From contig NC_049989.1 of assembly GCF_000003815.2 (NCBI RefSeq), forward strand, positions 21,587,888 to 21,651,887: 64,000 nt of DNA, given 5' to 3'. Within the stretch, counting starts at the first letter, position 1; each line of letters starts with the position of its first letter. Position numbers and translations under genes: made by a program. The stretch is from Branchiostoma floridae. Lineage: Eukaryota > Chordata > Leptocardii > Amphioxiformes > Branchiostomatidae. Of this stretch, positions 49,917 to 52,662 are shown piece by piece. The notes under the pieces were generated by a model, which had not been told where the DNA came from, did not search any database, and saw nothing but the letters and a program-made list of their open reading frames with translations.

Positions 49917-52662
49917 CACAGACAGACAGACAGACACACAGACACACAGACAGACAGACAAACACCCATTACTGACCGTGTCCAGGTCCTGAGTACTGCC
50001 GTTCAGACTGGACCCTGCCGACATCGCCTGATGTTTGGCTGTGAAGGACTGCCTGATGGGCGAACTCTGACCTTCAACCTGCCGAGGTGACTCCTCACCC
50101 TGGGGCAAAGGTCAAAATCATTAACTTCAAAGGTCACAACAGAGGACACTGTTCAATCCGTGTTAGACAAAAATCTGTAATTTTAACCAATGCAGATGAG
50201 ATTAGCTTGAAAATTCATCTATGTTCTGAAGCAAAGGTGAACTCCAAAACAATACATAGTTACCCTATATCTAACTCCAATCCCTTTCTCAAAGAATAGG
50301 CAATCAACAGTTTCTACAACTTATGATCTGCTGCTGCCCAAGTCACATGTTCCATATTCATAACGTGAGTCACAGAGGTAGTGGATTGCTGACATTCCTT
50401 GCCAAAGACTGGAGTTGGATTATTGTGTTGGAAATTTACAATGTCCAACTTTGCTTCAGATAGCTGTTAGGATTACACGCTGACCTGTTAGGGATCATTA
50501 GAACTGTTCACATCAGTTACAGACTGAGGCTTTCCCAGATTGTGTTTCACACGTAACAACCCTGCCTAATGCAATAAGTTACAGCAATTACTTTGTGCAG
50601 ACTGAATTGTAGAAAGCAGCACATACCACACTTCCAGATCTAGACAACATGTACTAGTTAGTACGTCTCAAACAAGCATGTATAAACCATGACTAAGTCT
50701 TATGTAACTGCGGACAAGGATCAGGTCTGAAACAACAAACATAAGGCCTAGGGAAAAAAATGTTGTGTTTCCTGTTTCCCTACCTAGTACCTACCCTAGA
50801 AAAACCTGCCGACCCTAGACTTTTTGAGGGTGGGCAGTGGAGTCACATAGGTTCCAGTTAGAATATTTATTCAGCTTGCTTCCTATTGAAGTAAAAACAC
50901 TGCTTGTCTTATCTAATGAATAATAAATGTATCTATTATGCACAAAATTTAAGTTTGACATTGAAAGACAAGTGTCCTCTTGCATTTTAGTTTACTTCAT
51001 TCATCTGTACTGTAATATGTATCACTAGAGTTTTGTCCAGCCTTAAAAAATTACAAGACAAAAAAAAAAGCCCTTCCTACCAACCCTAATTTTTTTCAGG
51101 ACTGAAACAGGAAACACAACATTTTTTTCCGGGCCTCACGGATCTGTCCACAGATGAGATCATGTCTCACCTGACATTTTACCTGAGCTCGGGAGTCAAC
51201 AAAACAAACAAAACAAACAAACAAATCCTGGTGAGAACAGAACATCCTGGGTGGATTTTAATCTCCAACCAGATCCACGGTGCGTTATGTATAGTATCAA
51301 ACTTCCCATTTGACTCCCTTAGCCGGCTATACTCCCTGGCCAGCTTTGATACTATCTTATGGCACCGTAGGATCTGCTTGGAGATTAGGTGGATTTACCA
51401 TTCTCAATATGGCTGTCAAATTTTAATTCGGTGGTTCTTGCATTTTCCAGACAGTCAGGACTGCCGAAGTGAAAAATCAGCATGAAAACTGAATGTGAGA
51501 GTGAGGGGGAAGTCTGACTCTGTACCTTGGTCAGGGCTCGAAATTCATTTTTGGGATTAGGTGCACTGGTGCATCCAGCTTAAAGAATTCGGGGTGCACC
51601 AAAAAAGTTTTGGGTGCACCACTTAAATTTAAGTAATAACCTAATAACAAAACTCAGTTACAAGCTATCAAATTCTTAAACAAGTACCATGACAGACATT
51701 TTTATCATCTTTCTAACACTTAAATGTCAAGAATATGACGTATACTTGTATACTTGATATCTTTACATACATAAGCTAAGAAAATATTTGGGTGCACCCA
51801 CTGAAAATAACTGGGTGCACAGCTCCAATTTTGGGTGCACCTGGGTGCACCCAGTATTCGAGCCCTGTTGGTACACACAGTTTCAGAGAGTGAACTGAAT
51901 ATACTTAATAATACAGCCAGACTCAAGCCTTTATTGTCCTCCCAAGTCATCTGTGTTTATCTGACCTACTGAATTTCTGATGCAAACATCCAACAACCAT
52001 AAACTGGTGGCCTGCTACTATATATATATATACTAGTAACAGTATATGAGATCAGGTGTGCAACAGCCCAATCTCATCTGCATTCAGTTCTTATCAAATT
52101 GGGACCTTCACAGAACTAATTGGAACCTTCACCTAACTTCCAGGTACAGATGCAGAACTCGTGTGTCATACCACCAAGCAATTTTAACCTCACCGGCTCA
52201 CGGCTTTATTTTTAGTGGAGGGAACATTTTTCTAGCTAGTCTTTCTAGTATGAAATTTTGGCAGATAATTAGTGTCCTAATTTCATGAGTCACTAAAATC
52301 AAGTTAACGAATCAAGGATTACAGTATTTCAATCACAAACAAACGAACCCCACCTTCTGGTGTCTCTGTCGCCACGCCCATTTCTCCCACTTGTTGCGAT
52401 CCTCCGTGTCGTGTTGCGGAGGGGACGGGGACCGTGTGGCCTCGTCTACTGCCCTCCGGTACAGCAGCTGCTCCATACGACCTTTGTCCTTCTTCAAGGT
52501 CGCCACCTCGCTCTGGAGCGCCGCCAGCTGCCGCTCCACGTCCGACGAAGTTCCCGCGGTTCTCGCGCCGCCCCGGCGCCGCTCGCGGGACATGGCGGCG
52601 GCGTCCGACGTACGGTTGTATCGGGCCGGCTCTCTGTCCAACCGCATGGCCCCGTGGTTCAT
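4029..52662 (-). CDS. RIMBP: RIM-binding protein, 36 coding exons (RIMBP/TSPOAP1 family)
   Basis: Spliced gene read from high to low coordinates. The 36 exons listed separately join in one frame for 5091 nt (1696 residues). Approximate domains: coiled coil and helical segments 60-540, SH3-1 782-844, FN3-1 926-1012, FN3-2 1016-1112, FN3-3 1117-1210, acidic linker 1250-1420, SH3-2 1456-1516, SH3-3 1568-1627, polybasic tail 1670-1696. The order coiled coil, SH3, three FN3, SH3, SH3 defines the RIM-binding protein family, which links RIM and voltage-gated calcium channels at presynaptic active zones through SH3 binding to proline-rich motifs. The N-terminal half has segments like vertebrate TSPOAP1 (RIMBP1), e.g. 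FARQRAKDL and [16 protein letters not shown], so it looks like the long ancestral form; TSPOAP1 is also about 1850 residues. The SH3-3 exon at 9371-9483 is out of genomic order (see findings). Extra exons in the 12.4-kb intron cannot be excluded because flanking phases are 0. Confidence 0.93.
4161..4672. repeat. 34-bp minisatellite abutting the exon 36 acceptor
   Basis: About 15 units of ctgtcaatcatacatgtcaa followed by tcatgggaaacagg. The array begins at the acceptor of exon 36 (ttgacag), so each unit repeats a cag-type acceptor with its flank. Confidence 0.95.
4690..4850. repeat. CA-rich microsatellite
   Basis: Interrupted (ca)n and (acat)n tract in the intron between exons 35 and 36. Confidence 0.9.
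4849..4898 (-). repeat. Duplicate of the exon 35 donor edge
   Basis: About 45 nt copying the end of exon 35 ([15 protein letters not shown] against [15 protein letters not shown]) with its own CAG|GTACAA donor. If the first donor is skipped the reading frame continues through this copy. Confidence 0.85.
4904..5035 (-). CDS. RIMBP: RIMBP exon 35 (end of SH3-3)
   Basis: 44 codons, phase 0/0: [20 protein letters not shown], then [16 protein letters not shown]. The family reads [16 protein letters not shown]. Acceptor gtcag|GGTGAG, donor CAG|GTAAGG. The last 15 codons with a donor are duplicated just downstream. Confidence 0.95.
5319..5390 (-). CDS. RIMBP: RIMBP exon 34 (SH3-3 core)
   Basis: 24 codons, phase 0/0: [20 protein letters not shown] then GFFM. 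Follows VDTE of exon 33 as in the family (VDVEAELPF). Acceptor ttacag|ATGGAG, donor ATG|GTGAGA. Confidence 0.94.
6230..6329. other. Assembly gap (100 N)
   Basis: Exactly 100 N, so probably unknown true size. It lies between exons 32 and 34, where exon 33 should be. Confidence 0.95.
6330..6410. repeat. (ctca)n and (ca)n microsatellite
   Basis: Simple repeat starting at the edge of the N gap; a likely cause of the assembly break. Confidence 0.9.
6515..6695 (-). CDS. RIMBP: RIMBP exon 32 (second half of SH3-2)
   Basis: 181 nt, phase 0 in, phase 1 out: [20 protein letters not shown] then [10 protein letters not shown], and a tail [15 protein letters not shown]. Vertebrates read KVFGDKDADGF---G-GY-PCNMV. 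Acceptor ttacag|GTCTAT, donor AGAG|GTGGGT. Joins exon 31 in frame. Confidence 0.95.
6696..6835 (-). repeat. Copies of the exon 32 acceptor edge
   Basis: Two extra copies of the first ~32 nt of exon 32 ([10 protein letters not shown]) with acceptor, at about 6725-6765 and a worn one at 6785-6830. Two more worn copies lie at 7285-7375, beyond an inserted LINE fragment. Confidence 0.8.
6836..7284 (-). mobile_element. 3' end of a non-LTR retrotransposon (degenerate)
   Basis: The minus strand encodes a LINE-type C-terminus: [20 protein letters not shown] then [13 protein letters not shown] (C-x2-C...H-x4-C knuckle), followed out of frame by [17 protein letters not shown] and a tail gggcatgaatatgcaataaa. 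The piece at 31180-31410 has the same C-terminus and tail. Frameshifted and 5' truncated, so dead. Confidence 0.75.
7565..8256 (+). repeat. Outer palindrome arm, left copy
   Basis: 692 bp, near-identical inverted copy of 12237-12928, beginning ggtctttttagcgaatgccc. The start is also repeated internally (7735, 7770). Ends at the N gap. Confidence 0.92.
8257..8356. other. Assembly gap (100 N)
   Basis: Exactly 100 N. The left contig ends inside the outer palindrome arm. Confidence 0.95.
8399..8769. mobile_element. Worn copy of the CAGGGCTCGAAAT element
   Basis: Starts cagggctcgaaat and ends near caccagtgcacc with ttgagccc, as in the better copies, but the interior is strongly diverged. Confidence 0.45.
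9371..9483 (-). CDS. RIMBP: RIMBP exon 33 (first half of SH3-3; misplaced in this assembly)
   Basis: 113 nt, phase 1 in, phase 0 out: [17 protein letters not shown] then [20 protein letters not shown]. It opens SH3-3 (family: FDYNPQESSPNMDVEAELPF). Codon phase and fold place it after exon 32 (6515-6695) and before exon 34 (5319-5390), yet it sits upstream of exon 32 on a contig with N gaps on both sides. Acceptor aacag|ACGATG, donor GAG|GTAACC. Confidence 0.93.
9673..9772. other. Assembly gap (100 N)
   Basis: Exactly 100 N. The right contig begins exactly at the inner palindrome arm. Confidence 0.95.
9773..10940 (+). repeat. Inner palindrome arm, left: flank plus about 19 units of ~51 bp
   Basis: Starts with about 150 bp matching the reverse complement of 11780-11930, then tandem units of ccaggtaagacaccgtacag followed by gtgagtaaggtgtgtttcct and a ctacag end. 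Each unit has, on the plus strand, a pyrimidine-rich acceptor and two consensus donors. Confidence 0.92.
10960..11930 (-). repeat. Inner palindrome arm, right: about 16 units of ~51 bp plus flank
   Basis: Reverse complement of the left arm. Near the centre a sub-variant (tataggcaaaggaaag) dominates. Here the splice-like units lie in the same sense as RIMBP. Confidence 0.92.
11931..12236. other. Spacer between inner and outer right arms
   Basis: 306 bp of AT-rich sequence. Its counterpart is missing from the left side, where the contig 8357-9672 stands instead. Confidence 0.85.
12237..12928 (-). repeat. Outer palindrome arm, right copy
   Basis: 692 bp, reverse complement of 7565-8256 with only a few substitutions seen by eye. 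No coding potential recognised. Confidence 0.92.
13124..13317 (-). CDS. RIMBP: RIMBP exon 31 (first half of SH3-2)
   Basis: 194 nt, phase 1 in, phase 0 out. [18 protein letters not shown] leads into [20 protein letters not shown] and [11 protein letters not shown]. The family reads [30 protein letters not shown] here. The next strand (VYGDKD) is at 6695, not in the next exon met along the genome. Confidence 0.96.
13318..13700 (-). repeat. Exon 31 acceptor-edge array, four extra copies
   Basis: Units of about 97 bp containing the acceptor (tttacag) and the first 40 to 55 nt of exon 31 ([17 protein letters not shown]). The true exon at 13317 is the last copy; the copy farthest away (13648-13692) is the most diverged. 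Confidence 0.94.
14149..14305 (-). CDS. RIMBP: RIMBP exon 30
   Basis: 157 nt, phase 0 in, phase 1 out: [20 protein letters not shown], then [15 protein letters not shown]. Pro-rich linker with a basic stretch. Acceptor ttccag|CTGAAC, donor CCAG|GTTTGT. Confidence 0.86.
14486..14640. repeat. Interspersed repeat shared with 60768-60920
   Basis: Both copies carry gtctgtctcggaagacaatg or its ttgg variant, ggtaggc.gacgggtt, aaggcgacccgtctgcctgg and caggggcaactgta. Family not recognised. Confidence 0.75.
15070..15389. mobile_element. hAT-like MITE, CAGGGCTCGAAAT family, copy 1
   Basis: Terminal inverted repeats cagggcttgaaat / atttcgagccctg; interior rich in gtgcaccca. No coding. Confidence 0.85.
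15631..15968. mobile_element. hAT-like MITE, CAGGGCTCGAAAT family, copy 2
   Basis: Same termini and interior as copy 1, same orientation, in an equivalent position of the exon 29 duplication; probably duplicated with it. Confidence 0.87.
16346..16525 (-). CDS. RIMBP: RIMBP exon 29 (acidic linker)
   Basis: 60 codons, phase 0/0: [17 protein letters not shown], then the acidic [16 protein letters not shown] and [10 protein letters not shown]. Acidic SDI-EEEEE tracts are typical between FN3-3 and SH3-2 in this family. Acceptor gtgtag|AAACCC, donor AAG|GTATGT. The 3' half recurs at least three times downstream. Confidence 0.9.
16938..17108 (-). CDS. RIMBP: RIMBP exon 28 (acidic linker)
   Basis: 57 codons, phase 0/0: [18 protein letters not shown] to LDRELQEK. 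Acceptor atttag|AGTATT, donor AAG|GTGGGC. Ser/Asp-rich. Its first 15 or so codons with the acceptor are the unit of the array at 17109-17830. Confidence 0.88.
17109..17830 (-). repeat. Exon 28 acceptor-edge array, about nine extra copies
   Basis: Units of about 79 bp: (caa)n, the acceptor tatttag or tgtttag, then the first ~45 nt of exon 28 ([14 protein letters not shown]). Copies are highly similar and differ mainly in CAA number. Confidence 0.96.
18235..18330 (-). CDS. RIMBP: RIMBP exon 27
   Basis: 32 codons, phase 0/0: [18 protein letters not shown] and [11 protein letters not shown]. Acceptor aacag|AGATCC, donor CAG|GTACGG. Confidence 0.82.
18357..18912. mobile_element. TTAA-flanked MITE
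   Basis: Inverted ends aggtctactacgcagttttt / aaaaactgcgtagtagacct with TTAA on each side (18357-18360 and 18909-18912). TTAA targets are typical of Kolobok and piggyBac elements. About 550 bp, no transposase. Confidence 0.88.
19095..19299 (-). repeat. Exon 26 donor-edge array, about five extra copies
   Basis: Units of 40 to 50 bp copying the last ~25 nt of exon 26 (LKKMLYQ) with the donor CAG|GTAAGACAT. Confidence 0.92.
19300..19619 (-). CDS. RIMBP: RIMBP exon 26 (FN3-3)
   Basis: 320 nt, phase 1 in, phase 0 out: complete third FN3, with [20 protein letters not shown] then [29 protein letters not shown] is nearly invariant in vertebrate family members. Acceptor tacag|GCCCTC, donor CAG|GTAAGA. 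Confidence 0.96.
19660..19750 (+). other. tRNA-like SINE fragment
   Basis: Contains a Pol III B-box match (gggttcgaatccc) and a weak A-box upstream; no cloverleaf that would make a working tRNA. Confidence 0.35.
20008..20148 (-). CDS. RIMBP: RIMBP exon 25 (FN3-2, end)
   Basis: 141 nt, phase 1/1: [34 protein letters not shown]. Acceptor ttttag|GTCTCC, donor GGGG|GTGAGT. The acceptor-side half is copied twice in the upstream intron. Confidence 0.92.
20149..20455 (-). repeat. Exon 25 acceptor-edge copies (two extra)
   Basis: Copies of the first ~50 nt of exon 25 (LQPGTLQ.VEVR) with acceptor at 20207-20265 and 20401-20452. Short tracts of cctaaccctaa-like sequence lie between. Confidence 0.88.
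20778..20939 (-). CDS. RIMBP: RIMBP exon 24 (FN3-2, first part)
   Basis: 162 nt, phase 1/1: [20 protein letters not shown] then [33 protein letters not shown] matches the family pattern T-AEITWVPGNSN-AH. Acceptor ctttag|ATGCGA, donor ACTG|GTAAGA. Confidence 0.94.
21225..21343 (-). repeat. Exon 23 donor-edge duplication
   Basis: A unit of about 95 bp ending aagacaccaaat...acctttcccg occurs twice; the second is the real exon 23 donor. The first has lost the GT. Confidence 0.7.
21344..21422 (-). CDS. RIMBP: RIMBP exon 23 (FN3-1, end)
   Basis: 79 nt, phase 0 in, phase 1 out: [15 protein letters not shown] and ATLLVGK, the F and G strands of FN3-1. Acceptor ttacag|ACGTAC, donor AAAG|GTACGC. Confidence 0.92.
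21811..21998 (-). CDS. RIMBP: RIMBP exon 22 (FN3-1, first part)
   Basis: 188 nt, phase 1 in, phase 0 out: [20 protein letters not shown] opens the fibronectin III fold, later [13 protein letters not shown]. Acceptor cccacag|TGCCC, donor AAG|GTCAGG. Pyrimidine tract, acceptor and first bases form the unit of the array at 21999-22990. Confidence 0.93.
21999..22990 (-). repeat. Exon 22 acceptor-edge array, about 16 units
   Basis: Units of 57 to 62 bp: ttctgtcaggttctcaaggt, catgtacagtac, aagggcactgtgggaggggg. Read in gene sense, each ends in a C-rich tract, cccacag and TGCCC, the first exon bases. Confidence 0.96.
23064..23561 (+). mobile_element. Miniature LTR retroelement (TRIM-like, Gypsy-type ends)
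   Basis: Direct repeats of about 166 bp (23064-23230 and 23396-23561) both begin tgtaacagt and end tttctaca. The insertion is flanked by atta. After the left repeat comes atggctcccacgccgg, a possible primer-binding site (near the complement of a tRNA-Glu 3' end). Before the right repeat is a purine tract aaaagaaaagggggag. The interior is 165 bp and holds no ORF. Each LTR carries a tRNA-like B-box (ccccgggttcgatccc). Confidence 0.82.
23670..23780 (-). CDS. RIMBP: RIMBP exon 21
   Basis: 111 nt, phase 1/1: [18 protein letters not shown] to SPNKTP. Pro/Thr-rich linker before FN3-1. Acceptor ccccag|TAGACA, donor CCAG|GTACTA. Confidence 0.86.
24018..24101 (-). CDS. RIMBP: RIMBP exon 20
   Basis: 84 nt, phase 1/1: [16 protein letters not shown] to VPDGSTN. 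Acceptor ttacag|GTGATG, donor AACG|GTCAGT. The acceptor and first codons are repeated in the intron (24102-24320). Confidence 0.85.
24102..24320 (-). repeat. Exon 20 acceptor-edge array
   Basis: Five or six units of cctcatcacctgtaaacaac plus (caa)n. In gene sense each is a (ttg)n tract, tttacag and GTGATGAGG, the first bases of exon 20. Confidence 0.93.
24414..24531 (-). CDS. RIMBP: RIMBP exon 19 (end of SH3-1)
   Basis: 118 nt, phase 0 in, phase 1 out. [20 protein letters not shown] completes SH3-1 (G-LVPSNFV strand), then [10 protein letters not shown]. Of the candidate donors only A|GTCAGG at 24408-24413 keeps the next exon open. Confidence 0.93.
24858..24957 (-). CDS. RIMBP: RIMBP exon 18 (SH3-1 core)
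   Basis: 100 nt, phase 2 in, phase 0 out: [19 protein letters not shown] then [13 protein letters not shown]. Vertebrate family members read RYSYNPFEGPNENPEAEL at this point. ALYDY-like motif and acidic RT loop present. Acceptor tcccag|ATACTC, donor GAG|GTAGGT. Confidence 0.96.
25060..25290 (+). mobile_element. SINE-like element
   Basis: A tRNA-like head (gtcgtgagtttgatcccc) followed by modules ctctgcttagcatttgggaa, tgtgagag and cctgctgtagtggttgcaca. The same tail modules occur inverted at 48110-48260. Confidence 0.6.
25599..25681 (-). CDS. RIMBP: RIMBP exon 17 (start of SH3-1)
   Basis: 83 nt, phase 0 in, phase 2 out. Ends KKLAVYIAR, the first beta strand of SH3-1, with the Arg codon split across the intron. 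Acceptor agcag|GTATCC, donor AG|GTAGTT. Confidence 0.9.
26153..26190 (-). CDS. RIMBP: RIMBP exon 16 (38-nt microexon)
   Basis: 38 nt, phase 1 in, phase 0 out: [12 protein letters not shown]. Acceptor tttcag|GTTTGG, donor AAA|GTGAGT. Needed to restore phase between exons 15 and 17. Confidence 0.8.
26442..26543 (-). CDS. RIMBP: RIMBP exon 15
   Basis: 102 nt, phase 1/1, [17 protein letters not shown] and QQGLNG. Acceptor ttatag|GATCGG, donor AACG|GTGAGT. Linker before SH3-1. Confidence 0.85.
27019..27562 (-). CDS. RIMBP: RIMBP exon 14 (large linker exon)
   Basis: 544 nt, phase 0 in, phase 1 out (donor GATG|GTGAGT). Starts [18 protein letters not shown] and ends the coiled coil; the rest is a low-complexity linker with VQTDAQTD and two related basic/Pro motifs ([13 protein letters not shown] and [13 protein letters not shown]). 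More GC-rich than its introns. Acceptor ccccag|GCGAGA. Confidence 0.88.
27901..27951 (-). CDS. RIMBP: RIMBP exon 13 (17-codon small exon)
   Basis: 17 codons, phase 0/0, [17 protein letters not shown]. Acceptor ttacag|CGCCAA, donor CAG|GTATGT. Coiled-coil composition. Last of 13 consecutive exons whose lengths are multiples of three. Confidence 0.85.
28704..28802 (-). CDS. RIMBP: RIMBP exon 12 (coiled coil)
   Basis: 33 codons, phase 0/0, [14 protein letters not shown] to RTVQELLQ. Acceptor ctccag|GACTTG, donor CAG|GTCAGA. Confidence 0.9.
29225..30195 (-). repeat. Exon 11 donor-edge array, about 11 extra copies
   Basis: Units of 60 to 105 bp: the end of exon 11 ([16 protein letters not shown] or just [10 protein letters not shown]), a donor CAG|GTAAAC and (caaa)n. 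Both long and short exon fragments are present, and the far units are the most diverged. Confidence 0.95.
30196..30318 (-). CDS. RIMBP: RIMBP exon 11 (coiled coil)
   Basis: 41 codons, phase 0/0, [15 protein letters not shown] to [10 protein letters not shown]. Acceptor gcccag|ACCCAG, donor CAG|GTAAAC. The last 11 to 20 codons with the donor recur about 11 times between 29225 and 30195. Confidence 0.9.
30515..30872. mobile_element. hAT-like MITE, CAGGGCTCGAAAT family, copy 3
   Basis: 358 bp with inverted ends cagggctcgaaat / atttcgagccctg, flanked by ccctt on both sides. Confidence 0.9.
31180..31410 (+). mobile_element. 3' end of a non-LTR retrotransposon
   Basis: Encodes [20 protein letters not shown] then a stop, followed by cccaatggggcatgaatatg, caataaac and a (cattgt)n tail. 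Same family as 6836-7284. Confidence 0.72.
31525..31614 (-). CDS. RIMBP: RIMBP exon 10 (coiled coil)
   Basis: 30 codons, phase 0/0, [14 protein letters not shown] to VSQLEQ. Acceptor ctgtag|GAATCT, donor CAG|GTTTGT. Confidence 0.88.
32040..32145 (-). other. tRNA-like SINE fragment
   Basis: On the minus strand: tggcttgactggtagcagcc resembles an A-box region and ccccagttcaaatcc a B-box. Spacing is wrong for a tRNA gene. Confidence 0.35.
32247..32330 (-). CDS. RIMBP: RIMBP exon 9 (coiled coil)
   Basis: 28 codons, phase 0/0, [16 protein letters not shown] to QRCTYL. Acceptor ttacag|GAAGTA, donor TTG|GTAGGT. Same length and same opening Glu as exon 8. Confidence 0.88.
32768..32851 (-). CDS. RIMBP: RIMBP exon 8 (coiled coil)
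   Basis: 28 codons, phase 0/0, [15 protein letters not shown] to RRLSAL. Acceptor atgtag|GAAAGC, donor TTG|GTGGGT. Confidence 0.86.
32929..33092. mobile_element. MITE with AATCTCCAAGCAGATCC ends
   Basis: Inverted ends aatctccaagcagatcctac / gtaggatctgcttggagatt enclosing about 120 bp. Related element at 51260-51388. Confidence 0.82.
33876..33983 (-). CDS. RIMBP: RIMBP exon 7 (coiled coil)
   Basis: 36 codons, phase 0/0, [15 protein letters not shown] to AASRVPEL. Acceptor gtacag|AATGGA, donor TTG|GTACGT. Begins NG-L like exon 6, as if the two are related. Confidence 0.87.
35355..35990. repeat. Degenerate tandem repeat of about 130 bp, roughly five units
   Basis: Recurring modules: cgatttttggtacgtgggtt, ggtggtagcctg, gattttgggcctcctgg, cacttgaccttgacat. 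Units are well diverged, so the array is old. The minus strand stays open in several frames but the peptides are repetitive. Confidence 0.75.
37300..37440 (+). mobile_element. Possible LINE 3' tail
   Basis: gggccagtgagtgcctgaaa then taaagaaataataataaa resembles the end of an L2/CR1-type LINE. No coding part seen. Confidence 0.4.
38120..38205. repeat. 12-bp minisatellite
   Basis: Unit ctggaccgtac(c), about six near-perfect copies. Confidence 0.93.
39660..39930 (+). mobile_element. LINE 3' end (CR1/L2-like)
   Basis: Encodes the typical end [16 protein letters not shown] in broken frames, followed by tagccctacgggctaaaggg and taataaagg. Confidence 0.55.
40372..40425 (-). mobile_element. LINE 3' tail
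   Basis: Minus strand reads cccagtggggcaaaaatgtg, caataaa and a (ttca)n tail, like the 31180 element. Confidence 0.5.
41828..43480. repeat. Tandem array of about 135 bp units, ten or more
   Basis: Modules repeated in order: cagacagattcaaccactac, tgctactgctgcatggggaa, agtactgggg, atcatggctacagcaagtca, gttctttgtttctc. Units at the right are more diverged, and traces continue to about 44120, past the MITE at 43522. Confidence 0.9.
43135..43232 (+). mobile_element. LINE-like 3' tail
   Basis: cagcaaggctagctctttgt ... cagccaaacca ... aataaaaat. Also present at 48436-48525. Confidence 0.5.
43522..43879. mobile_element. hAT-like MITE, CAGGGCTCGAAAT family, copy 4
   Basis: 358 bp, flanked by cttcta on both sides. 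Ends as in the other copies. Confidence 0.9.
46030..46405 (-). repeat. Exon 6 donor-edge copies in a CA repeat
   Basis: Two extra copies of the end of exon 6 ([16 protein letters not shown] at 46236-46292, a worn one at 46050-46098), each followed by a GTGTGT donor and a long (ca)n tract. Confidence 0.92.
46406..46513 (-). CDS. RIMBP: RIMBP exon 6 (coiled coil)
   Basis: 36 codons, phase 0/0, [12 protein letters not shown] to VVCSKLNLQ. Acceptor ctgtag|AACGGA, donor CAG|GTGTGT running into a CA/GT repeat. The 3' part is copied twice downstream. Confidence 0.88.
46845..47823 (-). repeat. Exon 5 donor-edge array, about 11 extra copies
   Basis: Units of 75 to 95 bp with the last 14 codons of exon 5 ([14 protein letters not shown]), its donor AAG|GTCAGT or AAG|GTAAAC and (aataa/caaa)n. 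The leftmost unit is a worn fragment. Confidence 0.96.
47824..47985 (-). CDS. RIMBP: RIMBP exon 5 (conserved FARQRAKDL segment)
   Basis: 54 codons, phase 0/0. Contains [20 protein letters not shown], the best-conserved part of the family N-terminus (ARQRARDL and LLAKDKQI in TSPOAP1). Acceptor ccccag|AAATCC, donor AAG|GTCAGT. Its last 14 codons with the donor are the unit of the array at 46845-47823. Confidence 0.93.
48110..48260 (-). mobile_element. SINE-like element, second copy
   Basis: Reverse-complement match to the body of the 25060 element (ggccacacag, tgcaatcactacagcagggg, ctctctcacaaatgctgagt). Confidence 0.6.
48436..48525 (+). mobile_element. LINE-like 3' tail
   Basis: cagcagggctagccctttgt ... 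gcagccaaaccaataaataa; about 85% like 43135-43232 by eye. Confidence 0.5.
48575..48706 (-). CDS. RIMBP: RIMBP exon 4 (coiled coil)
   Basis: 44 codons, phase 0/0. Contains [20 protein letters not shown], close to the TSPOAP1 segment RRLKRKNAELAVIAKRLE. Acceptor ttgcag|AAGCGC, donor GGG|GTAGGG. Confidence 0.9.
49220..49339 (-). CDS. RIMBP: RIMBP exon 3 (coiled coil)
   Basis: 40 codons, phase 0/0, [15 protein letters not shown] to [11 protein letters not shown]. Acceptor tcccag|TTGGAG, donor TTA|GTAAGT. Heptad pattern; RCSALKTEN parallels RCAILKEEN of TSPOAP1. Confidence 0.88.
49728..49976 (-). repeat. (CAGA)n tract with an exon 2 donor-edge copy
   Basis: The last ~30 nt of exon 2 (STQDLDT) with donor ACG|GTCAGT is copied at 49801-49840. 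(caga)n lies both between the two and beyond the copy. Confidence 0.94.
49977..50099 (-). CDS. RIMBP: RIMBP exon 2
   Basis: 41 codons, phase 0/0, from [11 protein letters not shown] to GSTQDLDT. Acceptor ccccag|GGTGAG, donor ACG|GTCAGT. Ser/Gln-rich linker. Its 3' end is copied at 49801-49840. Confidence 0.85.
50745..51140. mobile_element. Foldback element with aaacaggaaacacaaca ends
   Basis: Inverted ends ggcctagggaaaaaaatgtt + gtgtttcctgttt and the reverse at 51100-51138. A half copy lies at 61085-61158. Confidence 0.7.
51260..51388. mobile_element. MITE with AATCTCCAAGCAGATCC ends, second copy
   Basis: Ends aatctccaaccagatccacg / cgtaggatctgcttggagatt. Interior shares gatactatct and gccggct with the first copy. 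Confidence 0.78.
51532..51867. mobile_element. hAT-like MITE, CAGGGCTCGAAAT family, copy 5
   Basis: 336 bp, flanked by ttggt on both sides. Confidence 0.9.
52354..52662 (-). CDS. RIMBP: RIMBP exon 1 (start codon, first coiled coil)
   Basis: 103 codons, ends phase 0 at donor AAG|GTGGGG. ATG at 52660-52662 is the first in-frame Met after an in-frame TAG eight codons upstream, which supports this start. The start is Arg-rich (SRERRRGG), followed by a heptad stretch ([19 protein letters not shown]). GC-rich compared with the surrounding intron. Confidence 0.85.

Noticed and set aside
49554-50108. 184-codon open frame with Cys/Leu/Ser/Val repeats
   Set aside because: Only its first 41 codons are exon 2; the rest reads through the donor into (CAGA)n.
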